DNA of 64,000 nt from Mycolicibacterium sarraceniae (GCF_010731875.1 NZ_AP022595.1:1364001-1428000), one strand, 5' to 3'. Positions 35,826 through 45,467 are shown, numbered from the stretch's first letter. Program-made: numbers and translations. Notes: a model not told the origin generated them from the sequence alone.

Positions 35826-37471
35826 GCGACTCGGCAAGGGCCGTCATCGACGCCATCGCCGCGCAGTGGGCCGTGCCGGGTACCGCCGTGGTGGCCGTCG
35901 ACCGCAATGACGTGGTTTTCGCCCATTACTCTGGGCAGTCGGACGTGAGTGCCCGCACTCCAGTCGGCGCCCGGCATCTGTTCCCCATCGGCTCGATCAG
36001 CAAAACCTTCACCGCGGTCGCGCTCCTGCAGCTCCTCGACGGTGGCCGGATCCGTCTTGACACCACGATCGCCGACCTGCTCGACTGGCTGCCAGAGCCG
36101 TTGCGCAGCAACGAGATTACCCTGCAACGGTTGCTCAATCACACCGCTGGGGTGATCGGAAGTGTGGATGCGCTGCCCGACGAGATCGGGCAGGCCACGC
36201 TGTACACCGGGGCGTTGTCGACCGCCGCCCCCGGCAGCTTCTTCCACTATTCGAACGTCGGCTACATCCTGCTGGGTTTGGCCGCGGCAACGGTGTCGGG
36301 CCGATCGCTCGCCAGCCTCGTCGAGGAACGCATCCTGGACCCGCTGCGTATGCGCGACACCGTGGCCCGGGTCACGTATGACGACTACGAGGCACTGGCC
36401 TGCGGGTATCAACCGCGCCGCGACGATCGACCCTGGGTGCCGGGCGACGCTCTGGCGCCGGCACCGTGGCTCGAGGTGGCAGGCGCCGACGGCAACCTGG
36501 CCGCCACAGCCATCGATCTCGGTCGGTTCGCCCGCATGTTGTTGGGCGGAGGTCAGCTCGACGGCACGAAGATACTGAGCACCAACGCATTCGAAGCAAT
36601 GGTGTCGAGGCTCGCACCAAGCGGCGAGGACGTCCTCGACCTGCACGGCGTCGCCGCCACCGAATCCAGCCGCTACGGTCTGGGCATCAACGTCGAGCGC
36701 TGCGCCGGTCACACGGTGCTGACTCACGGCGGCGGCATGGTCGGCTACGCGTCCTTCCTGATCGCCGACCTCGATGCCGGCCTGGCGGTGTGCGTGCTGA
36801 CCAACGCCAACGGTGACACCCCGGTCGCCGAGGCCATCGCACGGTGTACCGCCGCGGAACTGGTCGGCCCGGGCCAGGTGGACATCAACCGACTCGACCC
36901 ACGATGGTGGGATGCAGCTCACGTCGAGAAGGCCGGCTTCCTGGGCCAATTCCGCTCCAGCGGGGGTGAAGTCATCCACGTGTCAGCAGCCGAGCGCCGC
37001 GGGGAACTGGCGCGCCTGTCGGTATCGGGCGGCGGTGATACGGCTCCGCTGTTGCGCACCTGGGGACAGCGCGCAGTGACGACCCTGCCGAAGTTACGCC
37101 GCTTCGCCCTCACCTTCGAAGGAGACCGATGGCATTGGGGGGCGACGGAGCTGGCATCGGACACGACGCCGGTCCTGGTATCGGCACCCGACAACCCGTT
37201 GACCGCGTTCTGCGGGCACTACCGCTGCTATTCGCCGTGGTTCACCAACTTTCGGGTGGTGCTCCGTGGCGACCGGCTACTGCTGATCGCGCCGGGTGGG
37301 GTCGAGGCCCCCGGCGACGAGACCGAACTCGTGCCGATCGGTCCGGCGATGTTCCGAATCGGCGCCGATGAACGGCTACCCGAACGCCTCACGTTCGGGC
37401 CGCCGATCAACGGGGCCTCACCCTGGGCGGATCGCGGCGGTTGCCGCTACTCTCGTGCCTTTACCGAGTGA
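35822..37471 (+). CDS. Beta-lactamase-fold serine hydrolase (class C/D-aminopeptidase-like)
   Basis: The 549-residue protein has the penicillin-binding-type catalytic triad: SxxK with Ser58 and Lys61 (GSISK), YSN (143-145) and HGG (302-304). A C-terminal extension of about 180 residues, mainly beta strands, recalls the multi-domain D-aminopeptidases and PBP4*-like esterases. No signal peptide is present, so it acts in the cytosol, consistent with a role on imported material. A D-aminopeptidase or amide/ester hydrolase activity is plausible but not shown by sequence. Confidence 0.85.
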   Translation: MSDSARAVIDAIAAQWAVPGTAVVAVDRNDVVFAHYSGQSDVSARTPVGARHLFPIGSISKTFTAVALLQLLDGGRIRLDTTIADLLDWLPEPLRSNEITLQRLLNHTAGVIGSVDALPDEIGQATLYTGALSTAAPGSFFHYSNVGYILLGLAAATVSGRSLASLVEERILDPLRMRDTVARVTYDDYEALACGYQPRRDDRPWVPGDALAPAPWLEVAGADGNLAATAIDLGRFARMLLGGGQLDGTKILSTNAFEAMVSRLAPSGEDVLDLHGVAATESSRYGLGINVERCAGHTVLTHGGGMVGYASFLIADLDAGLAVCVLTNANGDTPVAEAIARCTAAELVGPGQVDINRLDPRWWDAAHVEKAGFLGQFRSSGGEVIHVSAAERRGELARLSVSGGGDTAPLLRTWGQRAVTTLPKLRRFALTFEGDRWHWGATELASDTTPVLVSAPDNPLTAFCGHYRCYSPWFTNFRVVLRGDRLLLIAPGGVEAPGDETELVPIGPAMFRIGADERLPERLTFGPPINGASPWADRGGCRYSRAFTE

Positions 37472-37503
37472 CTCCCGGCCGAATCCTGTTACGGAGAAAC
37501 GCG

Positions 37504-38547
37504 ATGACCGTGAACCCCGTGCCCTCGGCCGCGTTCGCCTCGGATAACGCCGCCCCCGCCCACCCGGCCGCGCTCGATGCGCTGGTCGCCGCGAACTCCG
37601 GCAACGTCGCGCCCTACGGCGAGGATCTGCTGACCGAACAGACCGCCGACGCCGTACGCAATGCCTTCGAATCTCCCGGTGCCGAAGTGTTGTTCGCGCT
37701 GACCGGCACCGCCGCGAACATCATCGCCCTCACCGGCGCCGTGCGGCCATGGGAATTGATCATCTGCAGCGACACTGCCCACATCATCGTGGACGAGGCC
37801 GGTGGCGTCGGTCGGGTCTCCGGCGCCACTCTGGCGACGCTGCCCAGCCGCGACGGACTACTGGATCCCGGTCAGCTCGATGCCCTGATCGGCGGGCGAG
37901 GTGACGTCCACCGATCCCAACCCCGCATCGTCAGCATCACCCAGTGCACCGAACGCGGACGGGTTTGGGCCCCGGATGCCATCGCCCAATTCGTCGACCA
38001 CGCCCATCGTCTGGGCCTGCTGGTCCACGTCGACGGCGCCCGGATCGGCAACGCCGCTGCCGCACTGAATGTTTCGCCGCTGGCCGCGGTCGGCGATGCC
38101 GATATCGTCACCGTTGGCGGCACCAAGAACGGGATGTTGTTCGGCGATGCCATCTTGGTCCGCCGCCCCGAACATTTCAGCGGAGTCAAGTTCGTACAGA
38201 AGCAGATTGGTCATCTGCCCAGTAAGCACCGCTACGTCTCGGCGCAGTTCGACGCGCTGCTACGCGACGATCTCTGGCTCCGGTTGGCCGCCCATGCCAA
38301 CGACATGGCTACTCGACTCAGTGCCGGTCTGGTCGCATTAGGGCATCGCCTCAGCTGTCCCACAGACGCCAACGAGGTGTTCGTCGATCTCTCCGACGAC
38401 GTCCACGCGCAGCTGTCCCGCCGCTATCTGCTCGAAAGGCCTGTCACCTCGGCGCCCACCGTGCGCTTCGTGTGCGCCTGGTCCACCACCGTCGGGGAGG
38501 TGGACGCCGCGCTGGCGACGTTAGCTGCCCTGCCGAGCGAGCAATAG
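37504..38547 (+). CDS. Low-specificity threonine aldolase-type PLP lyase
   Basis: The 347-residue enzyme has the beta-eliminating-lyase/threonine-aldolase pattern: FASDNAAPAHPAALDAL at the start, GEDLLTEQ, GTAANIIAL, HVDGARIGNAAAAL and PLP Lys208 in TVGGTKNGM. Family members cleave beta-hydroxy-amino acids to glycine plus an aldehyde. GGAGAAA precedes the ATG. It is the last gene of the cluster, running 33 bases after the serine hydrolase. Aldolase placement suggests that hydroxy-amino acids arise in this pathway (inference). Confidence 0.87.
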   Translation: MTVNPVPSAAFASDNAAPAHPAALDALVAANSGNVAPYGEDLLTEQTADAVRNAFESPGAEVLFALTGTAANIIALTGAVRPWELIICSDTAHIIVDEAGGVGRVSGATLATLPSRDGLLDPGQLDALIGGRGDVHRSQPRIVSITQCTERGRVWAPDAIAQFVDHAHRLGLLVHVDGARIGNAAAALNVSPLAAVGDADIVTVGGTKNGMLFGDAILVRRPEHFSGVKFVQKQIGHLPSKHRYVSAQFDALLRDDLWLRLAAHANDMATRLSAGLVALGHRLSCPTDANEVFVDLSDDVHAQLSRRYLLERPVTSAPTVRFVCAWSTTVGEVDAALATLAALPSEQ

Positions 38548-38549
38548 GG

Positions 38550-39242
38550 CTAGTCGCCGAAGCTGACGACTTCGCCGCGATTAATTGAGACCCAGTCGCG
38601 CGCTTCAAGATACGGACGGAAGGTCTCGGTGATCGCTTCTCCGTCAGCTGCGGTCTTCGGTCGCTGAAGCTCGTAGAGATGCGGGAATTCGGTCCACGCG
38701 ACGACGGCGTCCCACAACCGCACCGCCGCCTCCCCGGTCGGCGGGTCGATCAGCACCGGCCCGAACAGACACTGCCCGTCGGGCCAGAACAGCGTCGGCA
38801 CGCCGTAGCCGTCAGCGGCCACCACCCGTTGATGGTCGGCCAGCACCTCATCGCTGGTCGTCGGGTCGGCGATCGCCCGGTCGACAAGCCCCGGATCGAA
38901 ACCGAGCTCGGCGAGGAGGTGCCGGGCCACCGCCGGCTCGTGCGGTTTGTGGCCGTCGACGTGCAGAGCCTGCCCGGCGCGCTGGTACCAGGCCTCGACA
39001 TCCGCCATCGACTGGCGCCGCAACAGGGCCCCGATCCGCATCATCGACCAGCCGTAGGACCACTCCCGCTCCCACGGGTGCTTCTTGCCGTCGGCGCGGT
39101 TAATTTCCTCGAGGCTGAAGAACCGCCAGTTGACCACCAGACCGGTCCGGTCGCGGACCTCCCGGATCCAGCGCGACGTCTGATATGCGTACGGGCACAT
39201 CACGTCGAAGTGGAAGTCGACAGACTCAGGCCGACCGGTCAC
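38550..39242 (-). CDS. DsbA-fold oxidoreductase, Rv2466c-like (mycothiol-dependent) with CPYA site
   Basis: The 230-residue protein starts [20 protein letters not shown], the thioredoxin-like opening of Rv2466c-type mycothiol-dependent enzymes, where the M. tuberculosis protein has CPWC. Here only one Cys is in the motif. [10 protein letters not shown] is the cis-Pro loop. A single-Cys site would favour a glutathione-transferase/isomerase-like chemistry rather than disulfide exchange. It starts at a GTG overlapping the stop of the MDMPI-fold gene, another mycothiol-associated family, so the pair probably works together. Confidence 0.82.
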   Translation of the reverse strand: MTGRPESVDFHFDVMCPYAYQTSRWIREVRDRTGLVVNWRFFSLEEINRADGKKHPWEREWSYGWSMMRIGALLRRQSMADVEAWYQRAGQALHVDGHKPHEPAVARHLLAELGFDPGLVDRAIADPTTSDEVLADHQRVVAADGYGVPTLFWPDGQCLFGPVLIDPPTGEAAVRLWDAVVAWTEFPHLYELQRPKTAADGEAITETFRPYLEARDWVSINRGEVVSFGD

Positions 39243-40021
39243 ATCGTGAACCGCAGGTTGCGGGCGGCCCGCTCACCGAGCTCGGCATCCCCGCTCCAGC
39301 TGACCGCGCCGGAGTCGATCTGCGCCTGCGGGTCGATGCGCCCGCAGGCGAGCATGATGAACGTCGTCGAGTCCGTCGTCAGGGTGGCATCCGGATTGTC
39401 AAGGTGGTCAACCTGTTTGGCACGACCATTGACGGCGACGTCGATCTCCCGAACAAGCGGTCCGGTCAGCCGGAACGCGATGCTGCTGCCCTCGGGGACA
39501 CCCACCTTCTTGCCGGCGATGTAGCCGATGGACCCTTCCACCTGGGCCAGCGCGATCTCCGCCGGGACGCCGCCATCATCGGTGAGGAGTCCCAGCGGAA
39601 TCGTGATGTCGCGAACATGCACCCAGAAGTCGAAGATCCGGATCTCCAGGAACCGTCCGTAGGTGCCGCGGCCGGTGGGCATCCACGACGGCCGGTCGAG
39701 ATCGGCGGCGCTCAGCGCGCTCAGGTCGCGCCGACGTTCGGCGAAGACTGCCCGTACCTTCTCGACCAGAACCGCTGGATCGTCGGTCCCGGCCAAGAAC
39801 TCCGCGGCCCGGTCGAACGTCGGGGGTGTGGCGTCGTCCTGCGGCAGCCATCCGGTCATCACGGCCTCGATGCTGACAACGTGTTGGACCACCGAGCGCA
39901 TCTCCCAGTCCGGGCACAGCGACTGCGCTTTCCAATTGGCGTCGCTCAGCTCGTCACACAGGCCTTCGATCGACGTGTAACAGGCCTCGAGCGCACCGCG
40001 GATTTCGTCCAGAGTCCTCAT
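39239..40021 (-). CDS. Maleylpyruvate isomerase-family (MDMPI/DinB-fold) mycothiol-associated protein
   Basis: The 260-residue protein has the MDMPI N-terminal four-helix fold ([20 protein letters not shown] with the metal-binding His, and [10 protein letters not shown] with further His/Asp) and an SCP2-like C-terminal domain of about 90 residues. The family includes mycothiol-dependent maleylpyruvate isomerase, but most members have other, unknown thiol-dependent roles. It precedes and overlaps the CPYA DsbA-fold gene by four bases. The ATG at 40021 is preceded by GGATCGGAACC. Confidence 0.82.
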   Translation of the reverse strand: MRTLDEIRGALEACYTSIEGLCDELSDANWKAQSLCPDWEMRSVVQHVVSIEAVMTGWLPQDDATPPTFDRAAEFLAGTDDPAVLVEKVRAVFAERRRDLSALSAADLDRPSWMPTGRGTYGRFLEIRIFDFWVHVRDITIPLGLLTDDGGVPAEIALAQVEGSIGYIAGKKVGVPEGSSIAFRLTGPLVREIDVAVNGRAKQVDHLDNPDATLTTDSTTFIMLACGRIDPQAQIDSGAVSWSGDAELGERAARNLRFTM

Positions 40022-40273
40022 GGTTCCGATCCAACTACGTGCGGCGGACGACCGTGCCGAAATCAGCCCGCGGCGTTCGGCAGAAGCGGCGGGCAGTTTC
40101 CCGCGGCGTCGGTGATTCGCATGATCCGGCCATGATCGCAGATCCAATCCGTTGTCCAGCTCGCCGCAGTAGGACAGACCGCGGCGCGTCGTCAGCAGGT
40201 CGCCTCGCTGGCACTAGTCCCCCTACAGCGGGTTCGTCGATGCCGTCGCCGGCGCGTTCGCCACGTTCGGTAG

Positions 40274-40420
40274 CCGACCTCGGACTATTTCCGCACCAAC
40301 GTGTTCGTCACCCCAGGTGGCGTGTTCAGTCAGCGCTACCCGCGCTGGGCGGTGGAGGTCATGGACGCCGACCGGATCAGCTGTGCGCGGGGATCCGTCG
40401 CAGACCCACCGGTAACCTGA
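40274..40420 (+). pseudogene. C-terminal relic of an amidohydrolase-2 family gene
   Basis: After an in-frame stop at 40271 the frame reads DYFRTNVFVTPGGVFSQRYP then RWAVEVMDADRI, which is the characteristic late segment of amidohydrolase family 2 (metal-dependent TIM-barrel hydrolases). It then ends in CARGSVADPPVT and a stop, where an intact enzyme would have the metal-ligand Asp region. The rest of the 40022-40425 gap shows no intact frame, so this is a decayed gene. It is one of three amidohydrolase relics in the window. Confidence 0.7.
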
Positions 40421-40470
40421 CGGGCATATCTACGCCCACGAGTCCCAGCGATCTCCAGACCCTTCGCCCG

Positions 40471-42954
40471 GTGGGCGCAGACCCCGACGAGGTGTTCACC
40501 TCGTTCGCGGCATGGGCAGAAGAACGCGGCACCGTGCTGTACCCGGCGCAAGAGGAAGCACTGCTGGAATTGGTCAGCGGCGCCAATGTAGTGCTCGCGA
40601 CGCCGACCGGCTCCGGCAAGTCGCTGGTGGCCACCGGCGCGATCTACGCGAGCCTGGGGGCCGGAACCCGCAGCTACTACACGGCGCCGATCAAGGCGCT
40701 GGTCAGCGAGAAGTTCTTCGCGCTGTGCGATGTGTTCGGCGCGGAGAACGTCGGCATGCTCACCGGCGACGCCGCGGTCAACGCCGGCGCTCCGGTGATC
40801 GCCTGCACCGCCGAGATCCTGGCCAACATCGCGCTGCGCGAGGGTGCCGCGGCCGATGTCGGCCTGGTGGTGATGGACGAGTTTCACTTCTACGGGGATC
40901 CCGATCGTGGCTGGGCCTGGCAGGTGCCGCTGCTGGAGTTGCCACACGCCCAGTTCCTGTTGATGTCGGCCACACTCGGCGACGTCACGTTCCTGCGCGA
41001 GGACCTGACCCGCCGCACCGGGCGTCCGACGGCACTGGTCGCCAACGCCGAACGCCCGGTGCCGCTGTATCACAGCTACGCGACCACCCCGATGCACGAG
41101 ACGATCGGCGAGTTGCTCGACACCAAGCAGGCGCCGATCTATGTCGTGCACTTCACCCAGGCCTCGGCGCTGGAACGCGCGCAAGCGTTGATGAGCGTGA
41201 ACGTCAGCACCAAGGAGGAGAAGGCCGCGATCGCCGACCTGATCGGCGGCTTCCGCTTCTCCACGACCTTTGGTACGACATTGTCGCGACTGGTCCGGCA
41301 CGGCATCGGCGTCCACCACGCGGGCATGCTGCCCAAGTACCGGCGGCTGGTCGAACAGCTGGCACAAGCCGGTCTGCTGAAGGTCATCTGCGGCACCGAC
41401 ACCCTCGGCGTCGGGATCAACGTGCCGATCCGGACCGTCGTGTTCTCGGCGTTGTCGAAGTACGACGGTGTGCGCACTCGGCTGCTCAACGCCCGCGAGT
41501 TCCACCAGATCGCCGGTCGGGCCGGCCGGGCGGGCTACGACACCGCCGGAACCGTCGTCGTGCAGGCACCCGACCACGAGGTGGAGAACCTCAAGCAGTT
41601 CGCCAAGGCCGCCGACGACAAGAAGAAGCTCCGGAAGCTGGTGCGCCGCAAGGCACCCGAGGGCATGGTCCCGTGGAGCGAGACCACCATGACCCGATTG
41701 GTCGACGCCACTCCCGAACCGCTGACCAGCAATATGCGGGTGTCGACGGCGATGATCCTCGACGTCGTCGACCGTCCGGGCGATCCCTTTCTGGCGATGC
41801 GCCGGCTGCTCACCGAGAACCACGAGCCACGTAAGCGCCAACTGCAGCACATCCGCGAGGCGGTCGGTATCGCTCGCTCGCTGCTACAGGCCGGGGTGCT
41901 GGAACGCATGGACGAGGCCGACCCCGACGGGCGCCGCTACCGCCTGACCGTCGACCTGCCGTCCGACTTCGCCCTGAACCAGCCGTTGTCGACCTTCGCG
42001 CTCGCCGCGGTGGATGTGCTCGATTCCGAAGCCGAAACCTATGCGCTGGACGTTGTTTCCGTGATCGAGGCAACCCTCGAGGATCCCCGCGCGATCCTGG
42101 CCGCGCAGCTCAAGAAGGCCAGGGGCGAGGCCGTCGCGGCGATGAAGGCCGAGGGTATCGAGTACGACGAGCGCATCGAGTTGCTCGACGACGTCACCTA
42201 CCCCAAACCGCTCGACGAACTGTTGCGGCACACCTACGAGGTGTACGTGCAGAGCAACCCGTGGGCCGCCGACGCGCACCTGTCCCCGAAGGCCGTCGTG
42301 CGCGAGATGTGGGAGCGCGCGTTCACCTTCCGGGAGTTCGTCAGCGTGTACGGCTTGACCCGCTCCGAAGGGGCGGTGCTGCGTTACTTGTCGGACGCCG
42401 TCAAGGCCCTGCGGTCCGGTGTGCCCGCCGCCGCCCGTACCGACGAGGTCACCGATATCGTCGAATGGCTGGGTGAGCTTGTGCGCCAAGTTGATTCGAG
42501 TCTGCTCGACGAGTGGGAGCAGCTCACCAACCCCGACCAGCCGCACGATGTCCCGGTTTCGGTGCCCACATGTCCACGTCCGTTGACCGGCAACGAGCGG
42601 GCGTTCACGGCGATGGTCCGCAACGCACTGTTCCGCAGGGTGGAGTTGTTCGCCAGGCGGCGCTGGCATGACCTCGGCGAGCTTGACCGCGGCACCGGGT
42701 GGACAGCCCAGCGCTGGGCGGAGGTGATCGACGCGTACTTCGCCGAGCACGACGACGTGGGCACCGGCGCCGACGCCCGGGGCCCGGCTCTGCTGATCAT
42801 CGACCGGCAGCCCGACGTGTGGCAAGTCCGCCAGATCCTCGACGATCCTGCGGGCGACCACGACTGGGGATTCGAGGTCGAGGTAGACCTCGGCGCCTCC
42901 AATGAGGAGGGCGTGGCGGTTATCCGGCTGGTCGATGCCGGGCGGATGGACTGA
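40471..42954 (+). CDS. DEAD/DEAH-box helicase with DUF3516 (Ski2/HelY-like)
   Basis: The protein of at least 827 residues has helicase motifs TPTGSGKS (44-51 from this start), [44 protein letters not shown] and [13 protein letters not shown], then a long DUF3516 C-terminal domain. This is the Ski2/Mtr4-like group related to HelY, probably an RNA helicase. I report the first standard start (GTG), but similarity is expected to begin about 15 residues earlier, where the codon in the natural ATG place is ATA (40426-40428). The end overlaps the convergent nucleosidase gene by 35 bases. Confidence 0.88.
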   Translation: MGADPDEVFTSFAAWAEERGTVLYPAQEEALLELVSGANVVLATPTGSGKSLVATGAIYASLGAGTRSYYTAPIKALVSEKFFALCDVFGAENVGMLTGDAAVNAGAPVIACTAEILANIALREGAAADVGLVVMDEFHFYGDPDRGWAWQVPLLELPHAQFLLMSATLGDVTFLREDLTRRTGRPTALVANAERPVPLYHSYATTPMHETIGELLDTKQAPIYVVHFTQASALERAQALMSVNVSTKEEKAAIADLIGGFRFSTTFGTTLSRLVRHGIGVHHAGMLPKYRRLVEQLAQAGLLKVICGTDTLGVGINVPIRTVVFSALSKYDGVRTRLLNAREFHQIAGRAGRAGYDTAGTVVVQAPDHEVENLKQFAKAADDKKKLRKLVRRKAPEGMVPWSETTMTRLVDATPEPLTSNMRVSTAMILDVVDRPGDPFLAMRRLLTENHEPRKRQLQHIREAVGIARSLLQAGVLERMDEADPDGRRYRLTVDLPSDFALNQPLSTFALAAVDVLDSEAETYALDVVSVIEATLEDPRAILAAQLKKARGEAVAAMKAEGIEYDERIELLDDVTYPKPLDELLRHTYEVYVQSNPWAADAHLSPKAVVREMWERAFTFREFVSVYGLTRSEGAVLRYLSDAVKALRSGVPAAARTDEVTDIVEWLGELVRQVDSSLLDEWEQLTNPDQPHDVPVSVPTCPRPLTGNERAFTAMVRNALFRRVELFARRRWHDLGELDRGTGWTAQRWAEVIDAYFAEHDDVGTGADARGPALLIIDRQPDVWQVRQILDDPAGDHDWGFEVEVDLGASNEEGVAVIRLVDAGRMD

Positions 42955-43669
42955 GAACGGGGAGCAGCCGGCGCAGGATCGCCACCGACGATGCGGCCGC
43001 TTCCTCGACGAACTCGCGGAAGTCGAATCGCGCATCGTGGCCGGCCAGATCAGACAGCGCCCGGACAACCAGCCAGGGCACCCCGAACGATTCGGCGACT
43101 TGGGCCACCGCACCGCCCTCCATCTCGACGGCAAGACCACCGAAGTCGCGGTGCAGCCGCTGTCGGGTCACGTCGCAGTGTAAGTACTGGTCGCCAGAGA
43201 GCACCGTGCCGAACCGCATGGTCGCCCTGGGCAGCGTGAAATCGGCGAGCCGGGCCGCCACTCGGTCCAGCAGGTCCGCATCGACCGAATAGCCGAGCCG
43301 CTCAGTCGGATTGATGAACGGTACGTGCCCGGCTTGACAGGTCTGCAGCCGGCCGTTTTCGATCACGCCCGTGTCGTGCTGAATCACCCGATCGGCAACC
43401 ACCACGTCGCCCACCGCGAGCTCCGGGTCAAGACCACCTGCCACACCGGAGAAAACGATTGTGCCGCAGCCGAATCGATCGGCCAGCACCGTCGCGACCA
43501 GCGCGCTGTTCACCTTCCCCATGCCCGAACCCGCCAGCACGACGTCGTATCCATCCAACGTCCCGCTAGCGAATTCGGTGTGGGCTACCTGCGTCGGAGT
43601 CGTGTGGCGCAGCAACGCACGCAGGTGGATGAGTTCCGGAGGGATGGCGCAAATGATTCCGATGGGCAC
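42920..43669 (-). CDS. 5'-methylthioadenosine/S-adenosylhomocysteine nucleosidase-type enzyme
   Basis: The 249-residue protein has the PNP/MTAN fold: early Glu12 ([13 protein letters not shown]), [45 protein letters not shown] (ribose-binding Glu183) and the catalytic Asp207 in VRALSDLAG. It should hydrolyse the glycosidic bond of methylthioadenosine or S-adenosylhomocysteine, recycling adenine and the sulfur sugar. It is convergent with, and slightly overlaps, the helicase gene. Length is normal. Confidence 0.88.
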   Translation of the reverse strand: MPIGIICAIPPELIHLRALLRHTTPTQVAHTEFASGTLDGYDVVLAGSGMGKVNSALVATVLADRFGCGTIVFSGVAGGLDPELAVGDVVVADRVIQHDTGVIENGRLQTCQAGHVPFINPTERLGYSVDADLLDRVAARLADFTLPRATMRFGTVLSGDQYLHCDVTRQRLHRDFGGLAVEMEGGAVAQVAESFGVPWLVVRALSDLAGHDARFDFREFVEEAAASSVAILRRLLPVLSPSARHRPAG

Positions 43670-43710
43670 CAGCCCAGTGTGGCCGACGGATTGTCACTCT
43701 GCGCCACGGC

Positions 43711-43884
43711 TCAGTGCTTGAAGGCGTCCTTGACCTTCTCGCCGGCGTCCTTGAGGTTCGCCTTGGCCTGGTCGATCTTGCCTTCGTTCTCGGTGCTCTT
43801 GTCGTCGGTGGCCTTGCCGAGAGCCTCCTTAGCCTTTCCGGCGACGTCTTCGACTTTATTGCTGATCTTGTCTGAAATACCCAT
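43711..43884 (-). CDS. CsbD-like general stress protein
   Basis: The 57-residue hydrophilic protein MGISDKISNKVEDVAGKAKE, followed by Lys/Asp/Ala-rich heptads ending in GEKVKDAFKH, is a typical short CsbD family member. CsbD proteins are abundant stress-induced, largely helical polypeptides of unknown mechanism. It lies 41 bases upstream of the nucleosidase gene on the same strand. Confidence 0.88.
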   Translation of the reverse strand: MGISDKISNKVEDVAGKAKEALGKATDDKSTENEGKIDQAKANLKDAGEKVKDAFKH

Positions 43885-43941
43885 GGGTGGCGTATACCTC
43901 AAGAGTGCGGGCCCGAAACCCCACCCCTACTCACCAGGCAG

Positions 43942-44274
43942 TTAACCGCCGCGGACCGTCCACATCACCCGATAGGAGCCGGTCGCCGGTACCCAGCCGA
44001 ATCGGCGCGAGTCGACAACTCCGGGCGCGCCCGGGTTGTCCGAGCGTGCTTCGAACGTCGCGGTGCGGCCGTGCCCACGCACCTCACCGACGCGTTTGAC
44101 CAGCCATCGAGAGGAAAGCGTGGGATCGGGGAAGACCCGGAGCTGGCCCGGGCGCGGGCTGCCGCCGCGCACCGTCAACACCCCGTCACCAGGGCGAAGC
44201 GTCGGGCGCATGGAGTCCTCCACCACCAGGAACCGGCGCAGCGGCCAGTGCCGGAGCCCATGGTTCCCACGCAT
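43942..44274 (-). CDS. sodX: S26-type signal peptidase-like protein, candidate NiSOD maturation protease
   Basis: The 110-residue protein is a minimal S26/S24 Ser-Lys protease: catalytic Ser21 in VVEDSMRPTLRPGD and Lys60 in RWLVKRVGEV. It has no membrane anchor, unlike a true signal peptidase. In actinobacteria such a gene (sodX) lies next to sodN and is thought to cut the SodN leader so that His1 of the nickel hook is exposed. Here it is divergent from sodN with only 16 bases between the start codons, strongly supporting that role. Confidence 0.8.
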   Translation of the reverse strand: MRGNHGLRHWPLRRFLVVEDSMRPTLRPGDGVLTVRGGSPRPGQLRVFPDPTLSSRWLVKRVGEVRGHGRTATFEARSDNPGAPGVVDSRRFGWVPATGSYRVMWTVRGG

Positions 44275-44290
44275 GGTGAAAGGGTAGGTT

Positions 44291-44719
44291 ATGGCCATGC
44301 TGCAACGACTGTTCGCCAACGCCACCCCTGCCCATGCTCACTGCGACCTGTACTGCGGCGTCTACGACCCGGCCCAGGCCAAGATCGAGGCGCTCTCGGT
44401 CCTCAAGACCATTCAGAAGTACAACGACTCGGACGACGAGCACTTCCGCACCCGCGCCATCCTCATCAAGGAGCAGCGCGCCGAGGAGGTCAAGCATCAC
44501 CTGACGGTGCTGTGGGCCGACTTCTTCGCCAAGGAACACTTCGAGCAGTTCCCCGAGCTGCACCAGCTGTTCTGGGACGGCGTGCACGGCGCCGGCGACG
44601 CGAAGAAGTCGACCGATCCCGCGGTGGCCGAGAAGCTGCTCGCCACCATCGACAAGATCTCCGACATCTTCTGGCAGACCGAGAAGGCCAAGGGCATGGG
44701 CGTTTACCCGCCCGCCTGA
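44291..44719 (+). CDS. sodN: Nickel superoxide dismutase
   Basis: The 142-residue precursor has a 16-residue leader (MAMLQRLFANATPAHA) followed by the nickel hook HCDLYCGVYDP and the four-helix bundle with AEEVKHHLTVLWADFF. After cleavage the enzyme removes superoxide using Ni bound by His1, Cys2 and Cys6. In the Streptomyces hook position 5 is Pro (HCDLPCG); here it is Tyr, so the loop that shapes the site is changed. The adjacent sodX-type protease should expose His1. AAAGGG lies nine bases upstream of the ATG. Confidence 0.92.
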   Translation: MAMLQRLFANATPAHAHCDLYCGVYDPAQAKIEALSVLKTIQKYNDSDDEHFRTRAILIKEQRAEEVKHHLTVLWADFFAKEHFEQFPELHQLFWDGVHGAGDAKKSTDPAVAEKLLATIDKISDIFWQTEKAKGMGVYPPA

Positions 44720-44852
44720 CAACTCTCACCCACGTACCGCGCGGTCAGTCTGGCCGCGCCGGTTTGGGGTCCAGCCGCCCGGCCCCCAGATCACCACGGG
44801 GGTGATGACGTAGCCCGATCGGGTCGGGTATTAGAAGGGGGCCCGCCGACTT

Positions 44853-45467
44853 CTAGTCGGATACTGCGGCCTCGAAGAAGGCCCGCTCCAAGTGCATGGC
44901 CCGCCGGTAGGCGGTGCGCACCGGTGGCGTATCGGCGGCTTGGTCGTCGAGCAGGTTCTCCAACACTCGTGCGATTGCCTCGAACCCGGGATCGGCATAC
45001 GTGCGCACCCATTGGCCGTATGGCCCCGCTCGATCGGGGTCCAGCGTTTGGCCAAGCCAGGCGTACAACCGCATACACGGCGTCATTGCTGCATAGACGA
45101 CACCGACATCTTGGGTCGCCGCGGTCGCCAGCAGAAACTCGGTGTACGCCGACGTCGCCGCGAGCGGCTGCACGCCGGCCAGATCGACACCCCACGAGGC
45201 CGCGTAGGAGGCGTGCAATCCCAACTCCTCCCGGACACCGCCGATCAAATCCGCCAAGGCGAGCAGCGTCGGGGTGTCTCGGCTACGGGCCAAGGTCAAA
45301 GCGTAAGCACGCGCGAAGGATTCGAGGAAGAACGCATCTTGTGCGATATAAGTCGCGAAACGCTGCGTGGGCAGAGTGCCATCCGCCACCCCGCGCACGA
45401 ATGGATGTGCCAGCACATCGGCGGCCACGTCGGAGTTAGCGGACCACAACTGGGCAGACAGCGACAT
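44853..45467 (-). CDS. TenA/thiaminase II family protein
   Basis: The 204-residue all-helical protein keeps the TenA active-site residues: Asp44 (YIAQDAFFLESF), Cys131 (MTPCMRLYAWLG) and a C-terminal Glu in HLERAFFEAA. TenA hydrolyses aminopyrimidine compounds in thiamin salvage. It follows a TetR gene by 11 bases on the same strand, so they form an operon. Linkage to a fatty-acid-type TetR rather than thi genes leaves the physiological role open. The 44720-44852 stretch downstream has small hairpins but no clear terminator. Confidence 0.85.
   Translation of the reverse strand: MSLSAQLWSANSDVAADVLAHPFVRGVADGTLPTQRFATYIAQDAFFLESFARAYALTLARSRDTPTLLALADLIGGVREELGLHASYAASWGVDLAGVQPLAATSAYTEFLLATAATQDVGVVYAAMTPCMRLYAWLGQTLDPDRAGPYGQWVRTYADPGFEAIARVLENLLDDQAADTPPVRTAYRRAMHLERAFFEAAVSD

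Noticed and set aside
43711..43902. Upstream TTG start for the CsbD gene
   Set aside because: The ATG at 43884 gives the standard CsbD N-terminus MGISDKI; the TTG extension is not family-like.
44790..44852. Small hairpins (ATCACC/GGTGAT and AGAAG/CTTCT) after sodN as a terminator
   Set aside because: Stems of five or six pairs without a T-run are too weak to call.
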